This document shows positions 25,250-37,695 of a stretch of DNA of 64,000 nt, one piece after another; position 1 is the stretch's first letter, and every line of letters starts with the position of its first letter. The DNA is from Tenodera sinensis. Lineage: Eukaryota; Arthropoda; Insecta; Mantodea; Mantidae. A model generated the notes under the pieces. That model ran no database searches, had not been told where the DNA came from, and was given only the letters and a program-made list of their open reading frames with translations. The position numbers were made by a program, and so were the translations under genes. Location: the NCBI GenBank assembly GCA_030765045.1, contig CM060963.1, positions 72,007,117 to 72,071,116 on the forward strand, given 5' to 3'.

Positions 25250-25760
25250 ACTTTCTCTACTGGTAAGTAGGGGAAGTATTGTATTCCACCCAAAAATTCG
25301 ATGTCGAGATTTAACCGGAAATATATGTTTTGAGACCCCTTGAATAAAAAAAGAAAAAGCATTTTTAGAAAAAGGTCCGTGTGTTTGTGTGTCAGTCTGT
25401 GCACAACATAACTCAAAAACGAAAAGTCGGTTAAAAACCGAAGTTGGTATTTAAGTTTAATGTCTCTCAAGGATGCGACACGAAGATTTTGAAGAAAATA
25501 GCGTCACCCTAAACTACCCTTTACATGGAACATTTTTCGAAAATTTTGAATTTCTTGAAAAGAGCTCTAACGATTTTGATTAAATGCCATATGTTTGAGA
25601 TATTTTGATGACAAATGAAATGTATATCTTGAATTTTCTGCCTATAGCCGTTGTAGTCGTATTTACTCTAGACGACTTTTGCATAACTGGTAAACCGTTA
25701 GAGATAGACCAAATCATACTGCACAAAGAATGTAGATCTTGCTAAAATACACAATATGTA
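25250..25760 (+). mobile_element. R1 repeat, 5' half (copy 7)
   Basis: It starts ACTTTCTCTACTGGTAAGTA, has a short GT run at about 25378, the core CTCAAAAACGAAAAGTCGG, and stops at AATGTAGATCTTGCTAAAAT plus ACACAAT. That breakpoint is the same internal module at which the adjacent minus-strand half stops. Confidence 0.9.
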
Positions 25761-28716
25761 TGCTTTGTGTGAGCATTTTAACATATTAAAACAATGAATT
25801 TACACCATAAAAATATAATATTTAAAAGACCATGCAGCTAACATGGCAAAACCTTTATAATGTTAATGTTGTTTATATTGTACACTTTGTAGTTTAAATA
25901 TAATTTATTTATTTATTTTTTTTAAGGGAGTTTAATTCCAACTTAATTTTTAATTTTTGATTGAGGATGTTAACCAGAACGGTGTTACTGTAACAGCCAT
26001 ACATTTCAATAAGATATCTGATATACTGTGGACTTTTCAAATTTCACAAATACATTAACTTAAGCAAAATTTAAGTGTGGCCCAAAGGATTTACAAGTTT
26101 TCAAAACCCACTTGATTCTATTTCTCCGATAATGTATCACATTCCAGAGTGAAGGGTTTGGGACCTGCGTTTGGTGGATAGTTGTGTTTGCTATATCAGA
26201 CACAAAATTTAATGGCAGCTAATACCTGACCACTTCTTTTCTGTTGTAGAAATAAGTTTTGTGGGTGGAAACCGGTTTTACAGCGTAATTTCATAGCATG
26301 TTTAACAATACAACCCCGCAAAGCCTGGCAAGCCTTTGATTGGATTTTTCGTTGAGGTTTTGCCACCCGCCATTAAATTTTGCGTCAGGCATAATACATA
26401 TTTTATCAATATGTATCCAAACGATATATTCAGATTCTTATGCAATATGTAGGCACTCTCAGTAACGAAGTTTTCGTCAGAATCGCCATGTACAGTTTGT
26501 ATAGCTTTACAACCGATCAGTAACGAGAAAGACCTTTGAGGATTGCCTTTTTGCCCCCCCCCCCCCTTCAAAGTATCATGATTGTATAAATTCTAGATCT
26601 AGTTCAAACCTCACATGTCCAAAAATATTCTTTTAGAATTTCAGAAAATATTTCTCATTACTCACTACGCATTTGTATAATCGTTTTAATTTAAGCCAGG
26701 TATGAAGGCATACAGTTTAGTCACCTGGTTGATAAGGGAAAACGGTTTTGACTCCTCGCAAACACAAGATCTATCTTTCCAAAGATCTTTATGGGCTCCC
26801 CAGGAGGAGTTAATAGTTTTCGTTGTCGCTCCAGTTCACGGATTAGGCATTGATTGCCTGTGCTGACGTCACAGGTCAGTCAGTCCATCGCTTCCTTGGT
26901 GTGCCCTTCTCTGCTGTCCCTTGCTTTACATTGCAGATAACTCTAAAGAGCGCCATCTTGATATCTGAAACAGTTCAGTTGGAATTATATAATATTTTAT
27001 AATTCGATATAATACATTGCCCTGCGGGCTCGGGTTCCAGTCTTAATAAGAACACATTGCCTATGTTAACACTTCTAAGCTAATATAGGTACAACTACAG
27101 AAAAATATCTCTGCGGCTCACAAACGAAATTATTTGGTTCTCACCTCCATGAACTTGTGGCCACGGTGCTGGACTGATGAACTAGTAATCTAGATTATCT
27201 AGAAGTTATTCATTCATATTTCTTTAAAATACATATATGATTCTGGTGAAATCTAGATGTGAATTTTGGGTTTACAAATATCGACTATATGCTTTGTGTG
27301 TCCTATATCGCCCGCAATTGCTGGCAGTTGATTAACCCTGCTATCTAAATGTTTTGACTTCAATTTTTTTATGGGTGGAGTTCTTTCAAAATTCCTCCAT
27401 CGTCTCTTTCGATCTTAAAGGGATAGCAATTGCTTTCTAAGCAACGCAATAAAATATGACAGGTCAACCTAAATTTCATTTTGCTAATTTGACTGCTTTG
27501 TTAGGTGTAATTAGTTCAGGAACCAAGTTTACCCTTATTTTTGTTTATCGTATGACATTTGTGGTGCACTTAGTAAATATATTGAAAATATACTAGCTTC
27601 AGCAATTAAAATGAATATATAAGAAAGCAGTCAGAGCCAGTACGTATTCAGCAGTACTTTATAAAATGTACTACCTCTAAAAGGGACTCCGGAATTACTT
27701 TCAAAGAAATGACAAATTCGTTAGAAATGATCCCAAACTTATGTCTAAAGGGTTATCAACAAGTTCCCCCGCACCGCAGCAGTGCCTACTCGAGATAACA
27801 TTACTGCATTACCTTTCATGAATTTCACACGTGAATCTATCAGATTTTTTATTTTGCTCAACGTTATAACCCTGTGATCGCGCCAGCCAGTGCTATCAAC
27901 GGAATTCCCGTCTCTAGGGGAGGAGAGCTGCGGAGCGACTTCTCGATAACTCTGTATATGTAACCTTAAAAGCAAGATAACATCCTAGGATGTTCAAGAA
28001 TCTGAAAGTACAGCCGCCCCATCCTCATTTCGACTACGTTCCAGAAAGCTGAAAAACCGTACATAAGTAATAAATGAGATGAAAAGTTTCACCAAAATAT
28101 TAACGACATGATACTGTCAGGGATGATAGAATACACCCATGATGTCCGAAATACTGGTTGCTAAAGCATGTTGGAACGCACAAGAAACTGTGGGTACAAG
28201 AATGACATCATCCAAGCTACAGTGATTTCTTTTTGTTACTTTTTCCGCCTTTAAAGATCAACAATTGGTCTTATTTAATTTTAGTGCTTTTCTCAAATAT
28301 GTATGTATGTTTTCTCTGTCCGTTGTGGGAAACTGCACATTGAAATTGTTTTGCATTCCATGACCAGCAAGGTTTAACCGTTTAAATAAGCATCTCAATT
28401 TAGTAGTTTTTAAAGAAATCTAGTGTAACTCTTCTTGAATGTATGACATTAGCACTGAAAAGCTTTTTTAAAAATACTTTTATAATTAGAGCTAAAAATC
28501 TTAAAAGACCAAATTAGTTTAGAACATATGTAATAGCTCTAGTAGGCACATGTTTGGAAGCAATACGGCGATTCAAAGGATTTTAAATCAATTTAAGCAA
28601 TACCTTTATTTCATCGAATTTTTACTCCGTGTCTTTTATTGTCTTGCTTCTAATTTAGCATTTTTATGGCTGTTTTTCTCCGCGCCTCTAAGTATCAATA
28701 CAGTATCAATAATGTT
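25761..28716. other. Anonymous sequence, no gene confirmed
   Basis: AT-rich at first. A minus-strand frame at 26302-26571 (89 codons, starting beside a C13 run) and one at 27745-27975 match nothing I recognise. A tRNA-like GGGCTCGGGTTCCAGTC at about 27025 lacks the rest of a tRNA. Confidence 0.4.
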
Positions 28717-29530
28717 TATTTCTCTACCACCTTCCTATAGGAGGTGAGAGGAAGTATTGCATACCAACAAAATCATGTCGAGATTTCATCCGGAATACAT
28801 GTTTTGGGGCTCCCATAACCCAAAAATGCATGCTTAGTAAGAAGTTCGTGTTCGTGTCTACGAACAGCATAATTCTAAAACGAAAATTCGGGTAAATACC
28901 AAGCGTGGTATTTAAGAGAATCTTCCAGGGATGTGACACGAAGATTTTCAACAAAATCGTACCATCCCAAGATTTTCGAAAAGTTATAAAAATGACTTAT
29001 TTTGTTTCAAATATAGCATGTTAGGATATGTATTTACATGACAAATAACATGTATCTCTTGGTTTTTGTGGCAATAGCCTGTAAAATCCTGTTCCCCAGG
29101 AATACATTTTATATAACCTTGTCCAACTGGTAAGCCATAAGAGATGCAGAAAAGCGTCTACAGAAACATATCTAAATCCGTTTGAAAGTACACAATTTGT
29201 TTCAAATAACTTTTTTGTGACATCAGCCATTTCCGAGATATCCGTTATTGGTTTGAATTTTGAATACTTCGCATCTTTCTTGAAGTGCTGTCGCTTTTCC
29301 TTTGCTTCTCGCAATATCATAGAAAGAGCACCGGTTTTGGAACATGTATCGATGCGGTTTCTGTTATCCCCGTGTATCTTCAACCAAATGTGTAATGAAT
29401 CTATGTATGCAAAGTTTATCTCAATTAACTTGAAGTAGATTGAAGAATAAGCTTTCTCAAGAGTTGTTGAAGTAACAAATGTACGTTACTAGGCAGGAAA
29501 GGTAATCTGAATGTAGCACATCAGATTTTT
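28717..29530 (+). mobile_element. R1 repeat copy 8 (old), first of a head-to-tail pair
   Basis: Diverged but collinear: TTTCTCTACC, GAGGAAGTATTGCATACC, GAACAGCATAATTCTAAAAC, GGGATGTGACACGAAGATTT, and the end GTAGCACATCAGATTTTT. Copy 9 starts at the very next base. Confidence 0.8.
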
Positions 29531-29661
29531 ACTTTCTCTACTCGTAAAGTAGGGGAAGTATTGTATTCAACGCAAAATTTCGATGTCCAGATTTCACCGA
29601 AAATGTTTTGAGGCACCCTGAATAAAAAAAAGCATTTTTAGAAAAAGGTCTGTCTGTGTGT

Positions 29662-29695
<34 letters not shown>

Positions 29696-30381
29696 GCGCG
29701 CGCGCGCGTGTATGTGTGTGTATGTCTGTGAACAGCATAACTCAAAAACGAAAAGTCGATTAAAAATAAAGTTGGTCTTTAAGTTTTAATATCTTTTAAG
29801 GATGCGACACGAAAATTTTGAAGAAAATTTCGCCACCCTAAACTACCCTTTACATGGAAAATTTTTCAAACATTGATTTTCTCAAAACTGGCTCTTAAGG
29901 ATTTTGATTAAAATGCCACGTGTTTGATATTTTTATGGCAAATGAAATGCATACTTTGAATTTTCTGCCTATAGCTTATCTAGTCCTATTTACTCTTGAT
30001 GACTCTTGCATAACTGGTAAACCGTAAGAGATACACCAAATCTTACTATTACAACAATTTTAGATCTCATTAAAACACAACTTATGTCTAAAGGCATTTT
30101 TTGTGGAGTAAACCATTCCGGAGATATTCCTTGTGTGAGTTTTGCAGTACTTACACTTTTCTCATAGGGAAGGCCGTTATTCATTTTTTTATCTGTTGGC
30201 TGTACAGAGAGAACGGAATTTCATATAGCGACCAGCCTTAAAAGATTTGACCATCGTTGAAAGCCTTGTATTCCACTTGCACGTACAAGAATATAAGCAA
30301 TAAGACATTAAGGAAGAGGAATAAGAGTTTGAAATAATAATACAAGAGTAGAGAAAATCTTGTGAGTGCAACGCATCAGAT
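29531..30381 (+). mobile_element. R1 repeat copy 9, second of the pair
   Basis: It starts ACTTTCTCTACTCG at 29531, carries a GT/GC array at 29652-29728, the core AACTCAAAAACGAAAAGTCG, and ends AGAGTAGAGAAAATCTTGTG plus CAACGCATCAGA. It is younger than its partner. Confidence 0.9.
29652..29728. repeat. (TG/CG)n microsatellite
   Basis: Alternating TG and CG blocks at the fixed R1 microsatellite site. Confidence 0.95.
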
Positions 30382-32711
30382 ATTTTCCCTTATAATAATA
30401 CCTTCTCATTAATCAGTTGACTGTGTATTGGCATAAAGAACTGCGTTGGGAATGAGATTGATTTAACCTCTAAACATTTTCTTTCTTTGCACATTTTGTA
30501 CGACTTCAAGCAAATGCAATCTAATGACCTTGGTGCCATTAGCAGGCTTACAGTCTCCGGAGCCGAGAAGTGCAAAAGGGCGTTGTATCCGTCGATAGCA
30601 GCGAGTGGAGCCGAAGGAACGTTCAGACCAATTTTACGCTTCGCCTTATGCGCAAATGCTAGAGATGTCTTAAAATAAACTCTTCCTTGTGGTGGTTCTA
30701 CTGTTTATCGTTAGACATCTCAATCATCGGCTCCGAAGCATTTATGTGTCGGGGACAAGTGAGCAAAATCTGTATCCTATGTTTATCTTGGTTATTGTCA
30801 TCTCTTATTTAGCTTTTGGTTTGCGAGCAGAACTTGTAGGTTAATATTACATATTATGCATGAATGAAATGAAACACATCAATTATTTTCTTCTCAGTAC
30901 TGTGCTGGTAAAAAAAAAAGGCCTAAAGCAACAACATAATGCTCTTGTAAAATTTAACTTTAAAACTTGAATCAACTTCTGTACAAGACTAAAATGTTTT
31001 ATACATTGCATGCAGTTGGCTACCCTTTTTGACATTCTATCTATACTTCGTCATTTTGGTTGAAGATTTCAATTCTGCAAGTAAAAACCTACTATTTATA
31101 GGAGTGAACAGGATAGTTCAGGCAGTCAGTACTCACAACAAATTCAGGAATTTCAACTTCACGTTCTACTTTATTAATTTTGCAACTCATATTGTAACAC
31201 GTTTTAATTAATTCTTTATAAAAATATAGTAGGTGCCTAAAATTACATTCATTCGAGTGACCTTTCTTATGGCATTCTATGGATTTCATTGAACCAGTAG
31301 GGACTGCCCGTTAAGTTTCATTAGGTATGTATCCATTGAAATATGGCTTTGTTAGTTGATATTGTATATCTTCGGGGTGGAAGGGAAGCTATTACATTCC
31401 TTCTAATATCTGCTTCTTAGAAGCATTACAAACAAAATTCGTTCTTTGATCAGCCAATTTCGAAAAAGTAAATGGGTTTTGTTCCAAATTTGATGCGTAA
31501 TTCCACAATAGTGTACGAAGATAACAGTTTGTTAATTGTAAGATGCGTATAGTAACTTATTTCTGACATAGCTTCGGTAGCAATTAGAGGACGTCACACA
31601 GGGTTTCGAAATAATTGATCACTTAAAGGAATTGAAGGAATACTCCGAACAGCTCTTTCACACATGAAGTAACTCGACAACATTGCGTTGAGGTTGGTCA
31701 GGGAATTGAACCGGTTTCTGGATGTAAACAGGTCGGTCGTTTGCAGAGTTGTATAATGATTTGGGAGTTTAACGCTTCTGCAGCTAACTCGCACTTGCAC
31801 AGTAAACAAGAAAGGATGGCAGGGTATTTGATTATGTTCACAAGACGCACCGTTACGGTGTTTATGTACTGACCTAGTGACAGTGACACCCATACAATCT
31901 GCTGTGTTGCCAGCTTGTTTTCGACAAAACTAAAATATCTCCGTAGGAAGTGGTCAGAGGCAAAAACGTAAGAAACAAAATGTGTTCCAAATACCGAGAT
32001 CTACCACTGGTTTAAATTAATGTAATGACTTCCCTTCCACCTGGTATATTATTGCCCAATTTTGGGAGAATGTACATATTACATCAGCCGCTACCTCCCC
32101 TCACTTAGACTGCTCTGCCATACTGGAGAAGAAATTGGAACACTTTTTATATACCTCATAGCGTTACACATGTCATTTTCTCTGTTGGAGGCATGCTCTG
32201 TTTACATTGTAAAATGTAATGGATAAGGACTCGTAATTACTCTTGCCATTTTTATGAAGTGACATCTCTTCTGTAAAACCACTTGTATAACATCAGACTG
32301 GGGGCTCGCGGGATACCTCAAGCTAAACTTAGCTTCAGTTCAAGACCGCGAGCAGGCTGCACTCAATGAGCACCAGTTGCCCAGTCCTATCTTAAATTTA
32401 AAAGTGTATTAAACAAACTAATGTTTTGCTTTTGCTACTCCAAGAGAAAGAAAGGTAGGCAGGCTCCAAACTCTAACCATTTATCCAGTGTGGTCTCTTC
32501 TGCTAATTAATGCCGAAAAAATAGTAACTAAGAAATGTCAATGTTTTGTCCAACACCCCTTAGAGTCGAGTATTGAATAGTTTCCACTATGATTGAAGCA
32601 ACACTTAACACTTATTCATTTGTTAACACTCTTTGGTAACGTATTAAGGAGGGCATAGGAAGGCATGGCACCATGATCTCGTGCTTCTGGAGACGGAGCA
32701 GCAGCACGATG
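30382..32711. other. Anonymous sequence
   Basis: Frames of up to 99 codons (31594-31893, minus) show no family signature. At 32364-32384 lies the inverted partner of the motif at 18848-18868. Nothing else was recognised. Confidence 0.4.
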
Positions 32712-32899
<188 letters not shown>

Positions 32900-33140
32900 C
32901 GATCAGCACAACGATTCACTGCATCGGGCACAAAACTTAGTCCATAAAAGAATGAACGAACCTGAGATGGAACACATTTAGAGATGGCAGTAACTGCAAG
33001 TTCATGATGTAGCTGAATTTGTGTCGTAAAACATATTTTGGAATACCTGTAGCAGATGAAACTTGAACGCAGCAGCTCCACCCCAAATTGGACAGCCATA
33101 TGGTAGCAAGGGACGGAATAAGGACTGGTACAAAGGAGAA
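32900..33140 (-). pseudogene. LINE reverse transcriptase fragment (thumb region)
   Basis: The minus strand gives LYQSLFRPLLPYGCPIWGG followed by AAAFKFHLLQVFQNMFYDT, which matches the post-palm segment of Jockey-type LINE RTs (the intact element at 50.1-51.5 kb has IYKQVLKPVWTYGIQLWGC and IQTFQNKVLRT). In-frame stops follow and the upstream frame is shifted. No catalytic palm motifs remain. It ends in an AAT-rich tail at 32899. The long composite frame at 32644-33231 is a chance frame through this fragment plus the microsatellite. Confidence 0.65.
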
Positions 33141-33329
33141 TTATACTATACCCATAGGGTTGATTTGCTGTGGACAGGGTGCAGTCTGCGCAATCTGGAG
33201 CAAACCAAATTGAATGGCTTTCTCTGTTCAATCTCCTCTCCTAGAGGCCATTTTATCTACTTGTTAATTGAGATGAACTTGCATTGTACTTTTTGTTGTA
33301 GGTAAAAGAAGGTTACACTAGACTAAAGC

Positions 33330-33408
33330 GACTGTCAGAGTTTTAAAAAGTGGTTCGCTGTGTAATGGCTTGGAGATTCCATGCTCTTTGCATGACCATG
33401 GGGGAAAA
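33330..33408 (-). mobile_element. R1 fragment adjoining copy 10
   Basis: GCTTGGAGATTCCATGCTCT and TTGCATGACCATGGG resemble the R1 segment upstream of its 3' module. It abuts the 3' end of copy 10 in the same orientation. Confidence 0.55.
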
Positions 33409-34266
33409 AAATCTCATGTGTTACACTGACATGACTTTCTCTATTCTTGTACTAACCATTCTTACAAACTCGTATTCCTATATCTTCTTCGTCTTAGTTG
33501 GGATAAGCATTGACAGAAATTATCTTATTGCTTATTTCCTTGTACGTGCAGAGGGAATATTAGAATACACTAGGCTTTAAGTGATAGTAACATTTTTTAA
33601 AGCTTTGAGATTCCGTTCTCTTTGCACATAAAAAAATTAACAACGATGTTCCATTTCACGAAAGTTGTAAGTTTTCCGAAACTCACGCACATAACAAGGA
33701 ATATCTCCGAAATGGTTCACCGTGCAAGAAAATTTATTTCGACATAGATTGTGTATTTTGGCAAGATCTACAGTTTTTGTATAGTATGATTTGGTCTGTC
33801 TCTAACAGTTTACTAGTTATGCAAAAGTCGTCCAGAGTAAACACGACTACAGGGCCTATTGCCAGAAAATTCAAGATATACATTTCATTTGTCATAAAAA
33901 TATCTCAAACATATGACATTTTAATCAAGATCGTTAGAGCCATTTTCAAGAAAATAAAAACTTCCGAAAAATTTTCCATATAAAGGGTAGTTTACGGTGG
34001 GGCTATTTTCTTCAAAATCTTCGTGTCGCATCTTGTAGGACATTAAACTTAAATACCAACTTTGGTTTTTAACCGACTTCATTTTTGAGTTATGCTGTCC
34101 ACAGACTGACACACACACACGCGCGCGCGCGCCCGCGCGGATCTTTTTCTAAAAATGTCTTTTTTTTTTTTTTAATTCGGGGATCTCAAAACACATTTTC
34201 TGGTGAAATCTCGACATCGAATTTTTGGGTGGAGTACTATACTTCCCCTACTTACCAGTAGAGAAA
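33409..34266 (-). mobile_element. R1 repeat copy 10
   Basis: A full-length minus-strand copy, from TCTCATGTGTTACACTGACA to TACCAGTAGAGAAAG. It has an AC/GC array at 34107-34138 at the family microsatellite site. A G12 run follows its outer end. Confidence 0.9.
34107..34138. repeat. (AC/GC)n microsatellite
   Basis: A short AC then GC array inside R1 copy 10. Confidence 0.9.
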
Positions 34267-34459
34267 GGGGGGGGGGGGGAAGCGACTTACCCACTGTTTG
34301 AAAAAAATATGTACTACAGTCACGTGGCTTTCTGTATGGTTTACTTTTGTTAGCTTCTGTTTTGCAAAAGCTTATTTTTCTAATTCGAAAATTATATGGG
34401 GGTAAATTTAGCATAAATATGTTCATGCAGATTTCGTTGTAAATTCAAGGGGGATAAAG

Positions 34460-35030
34460 GAAACGGAAGCCATAGACATATTTATATGCGGGTCGCTATA
34501 TGCTAACCTAGAAATTCCAAATTCTTTGCAGTACATCGCAAGAAACAACTGAATAGCGACCGCACTTTAAAAATTGACAAAACTTTTGAAAAAATTAAAA
34601 TTACAGGTATCTTGGAATTGACTGTCACCACAAAACACTAAATATGATATGTTGTAAAGAGATTTAAACTTGTGTAATAAATTTTTGTCGCTTGTCACCC
34701 GTTACAGAAGATTCTTTCCGATGAGACTGTGCGCAGAAAATGGAAATGTTATGTTAAATACCTATATAATATTTCAATCAAAATCGTCAATCCATTTTTG
34801 AGAAAACAAAAAATATGGAACGTTTTTTAATGTAAAGAACAGCTTGGGGTGGATTGTTCTTGAAAACCTTTCGCATTGCATCTTTAGAAGATACTGAACT
34901 GATATTCACCCGACAACGTTTTTGAGTTAACGTTCACAGTTGTGCAGGCGTGGGCTTTTTCTAAAGTGCTTTTTATGGATTCAGAGGAACTCAATACACA
35001 TGTTTCTAATGAATATATAGTTCTATTTTG
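34460..35030 (-). mobile_element. R1 repeat copy 11 (very old)
   Basis: Diverged R1 modules remain in order: ATTTCAATCAAAATCGTCA, TTTTTGAGAAAACAAAAAAT, CAGCTTGGGGTGGATTGTTC, CGCATTGCATCTTTAGAAGA and TTTTTCTAAAGTGCTTTTTA. The position beside copy 10 in the same orientation makes an old/young pair. Confidence 0.65.
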
Positions 35031-35696
35031 TATTATATTATTAAGTTTAGTATTATATCTATGTATAGATTTAGAGAATTTGACATGTTAACATCGCAGA
35101 TTCATGCTTTAGACCGCTGGACTGAGATATAACCGTAAACATTAAGTGAAAACGAAGTTTGCCATGCTAACCATCGGGTGACGTGCGTTCGACCCTAGAC
35201 AAGCTTATCTTTAAGGGAAGGCACAACTGAAATTGCTATTTTCTAAACTAACTATCCAATCTGTCTGAAATTTGAACCATATATTTGTCTTGTAATGTTA
35301 AAACAGTTTTATGAATTTAAAAGCAAAATCTTCAGTAGTTTTTTACTTATAAATTTTCAAAAATACAAAATTATGGGTATAGGCAAAATGCAGTACACGA
35401 TGCAATTTTTTAAAAACAAGAAAATTAAAAAATTTTTATTGCTTCTGAAGCATGAAACTACAAATTTGACATATAGTTTCTTTCTGACATTTTTAGTTTA
35501 TGATAAAAAAAAATTTGAATTTTTATGACTGTATTTTTTTCAATTTTAGGATGAATTGTCATATTAAAAAAATTGTAAATCAAAATCTTTTTATGATACA
35601 GAAAAATTATATGACAGTTTTGTTTACTTAGGTTTTTAAAATAAGCATGCAAATTTTTAAACTGATTGGATGAAAATTGCATCGTGGCATGCATTT

Positions 35697-37061
35697 TCAA
35701 TATGCAGAAATGTTAAAAAATTTAAATGCCTGAAATTTAAGTTTTAAAATTATAATCATATTTTGGTTATGTTTCATACCTTGAAACTGGTTAAAATCCC
35801 CCAGGCTCATATGTTGGATCTTCTTGCCTCTTTTCCTTTGTTCTGCAACACTTTTCTTCAATTTTAGCTTCCTCCTAGATGTTTTGGCTGATTTCTTTGT
35901 CGAAGCAGAAGCATGTTGCAAACGTCTAACATCCCTCCCATGGGTTATCTTCAGAGAAGCAGGTGAAATTGAAGTGCCTTTGACTTCTGATGACAACTTC
36001 AATGAAGATGGACTACCAAAGTTGAATTCAGCAACTGCCTTAGGCACAGCAATTTCAAGTCTCTTCGATGAAACAAAAACTTCCTTAGGACAGTTTCGCC
36101 ACACGACACTATGCAGGCTTTCATTTACATTTTGTGTCTTACCAAAAGTGTACCATTTTAAAATCTCATCAGAGGCTAGCCTTTGATACACTGGCATTAT
36201 TTTTGAGATAACATCTTGCCTCAAAAATGTTCTTATTGTTCTGGTATCATGATTTGGAATTTTTTCTTTCTTCGCTATAGCTCTGTTATAAAAGCACCAT
36301 GAGGTAACTCCAGTAGGACAATATGAGTGCTGGGGATTACTGGCTGTAGAACTACAGTGATGCAATGTAGCAAAAATACCCCTCTTCATATCCTGTACAT
36401 TGGGAATGTTGTCCAGTATGGCAATTCTATAATAAATTTGCAGGTGAGCTATAATATCTTCTGTCAGACTTCCAGGCTTTTTTCCTCCCAGTGTTACACC
36501 TTTCTTCTTCCATTCTTCAACAACTGCTTTCAGACTCTTGCTAAGTCTTTTAGAAACATGATTTGTAAATTCTTCTTTTTGAAGAGGCACATCATCTCCG
36601 TAAACCTTAATATTTTGTAGATGTTTAAAAGTTTTAGCATCTCCATCAGACAGAATGGTGGTGTACCTAAATTTAGTAAAGTATGTTGACCTCTCCCATA
36701 GGATTTCAGCAGCTTTTGCTTCCATTGCATTTGAGGGGCCATCATAATTCTTTTCACATGTGCCACTTAGTTTGTGTTCTTCTAGGCATATTTTAAATTC
36801 TTCCTCATTTAATTTTACTTGATTCGTTGAGCAATATGGACAAAATTTTGACAATATTTCAAAGTCAACTACTAATCCAGTGAGAATATCAATTACAAAT
36901 CCCACTCCATACAATGATGAATGTCCTATCTTCATCCAGGTACCATCATAAGACACAATTATGTCAATTATGTCACTGTTTCTTAGGGTAGCATCCATGT
37001 CGATGTGAGCCTGCCTTACTGCAGCATGTGCCTTCTTCAGTACCTCTTGTGAAATCAGCAT
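35697..37061 (-). CDS. Mutator-like transposase, C-terminal segment with catalytic core
   Basis: This 454-codon frame holds the catalytic core of the arthropod Mutator-like transposase family (the kind often annotated as Mutator-like transposase domain). Visible motifs: IIVSYDGTW with D39, SSLYGV, a CPYC pair at C74 and C77, CEKNYDGPSNAME at 102-114, LSDGDAKTF with D139 and D141, NHVSKRL, HCSSTASNPQHSYCP with H and C residues at about 235-248, and TQNVNESLHSVVWRNCPK with E314. D39, D139 or D141, and E314 are the likely DDE triad. The C-terminus (about 380-425) is very basic. The start ATG at 37061 is not the true N-terminus: a TAG lies four codons upstream and the protein continues in the other frame (36973-37695). 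The catalytic residues are intact. Confidence 0.85.
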   Translation of the reverse strand: MLISQEVLKKAHAAVRQAHIDMDATLRNSDIIDIIVSYDGTWMKIGHSSLYGVGFVIDILTGLVVDFEILSKFCPYCSTNQVKLNEEEFKICLEEHKLSGTCEKNYDGPSNAMEAKAAEILWERSTYFTKFRYTTILSDGDAKTFKHLQNIKVYGDDVPLQKEEFTNHVSKRLSKSLKAVVEEWKKKGVTLGGKKPGSLTEDIIAHLQIYYRIAILDNIPNVQDMKRGIFATLHHCSSTASNPQHSYCPTGVTSWCFYNRAIAKKEKIPNHDTRTIRTFLRQDVISKIMPVYQRLASDEILKWYTFGKTQNVNESLHSVVWRNCPKEVFVSSKRLEIAVPKAVAEFNFGSPSSLKLSSEVKGTSISPASLKITHGRDVRRLQHASASTKKSAKTSRRKLKLKKSVAEQRKRGKKIQHMSLGDFNQFQGMKHNQNMIIILKLKFQAFKFFNISAY

Positions 37062-37695
37062 TGCTCTTTGCTATGTATGTGACATGCTTACTGTAAGTGG
37101 TTGATGAAAAGCATGACATACCCATTCCAATACAAAATTTTTCTAAATCTGCATGTCCTGAACCAATATTTAAAAAAGAAGTAACCATCCTTCGGTTCAC
37201 TTCGAATGGAGGCCTGGCACTGTCATCACTGTGTACTCGTGGGCTTGATGAAACTTCTTTTATTGTAGTTTTGCAGCTTTCACAGGTTACTAATATTTTG
37301 AAGGAAAAGCCAGAGATTTCTAAAGTTTGTACTTTTAGTGCTGGTTTGCTACATTGGGTGCACTTCATGCCTTTGTATAACTGTTCCCATACACTTGCAT
37401 GAACTAGACTAAAATCAGTGTGAGGCATACCTGGGTCGACAGAAGCTTCAAATGCTGCAAGATTTAATTTTCTCTCACTGGCAGTTGTTGATGGCAAAGG
37501 TGAGGTTCTTATGCAGCTTGTAGATGCTTCAGGTTCATTGTTTTCTCCTGAGGTTTCCAAATGCTCACTGTGCACTGCTGCTGTCATTTCACTTTTCACA
37601 TTTGGTTTCCAACGCTTGTTTATTAAATTTGTAGCCTTATTGCAACGTTTAGAGCCCTTCTTGCCCTTCTTGCGTTTATCACACAGCCTATTCAT
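36973..37695 (-). CDS. Mutator-like transposase, N-terminal segment
   Basis: A 240-codon frame, of which roughly the first 210 residues are genuine. It starts with ATG at 37695. Residues 6-17 (DKRKKGKKGSKR) form a strong basic nuclear-targeting stretch. A low-complexity acidic/serine region follows. A CxxC-x22-CxxC zinc ribbon is seen at C112, C115, C138 and C141, and FCIGMGMSCFSSTTYSKH at 188-204 precedes the catalytic part in this family. After about residue 212 the frame reads out of register to a stop, while the continuation lies in the overlapping frame that starts at 37061. A one-base change between about 37050 and 37075 would explain this. Ribosomal frameshifting or an assembly error is possible, but a mutation is simplest. 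Confidence 0.8.
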   Translation of the reverse strand: MNRLCDKRKKGKKGSKRCNKATNLINKRWKPNVKSEMTAAVHSEHLETSGENNEPEASTSCIRTSPLPSTTASERKLNLAAFEASVDPGMPHTDFSLVHASVWEQLYKGMKCTQCSKPALKVQTLEISGFSFKILVTCESCKTTIKEVSSSPRVHSDDSARPPFEVNRRMVTSFLNIGSGHADLEKFCIGMGMSCFSSTTYSKHVTYIAKSNADFTRGTEEGTCCSKAGSHRHGCYPKKQ

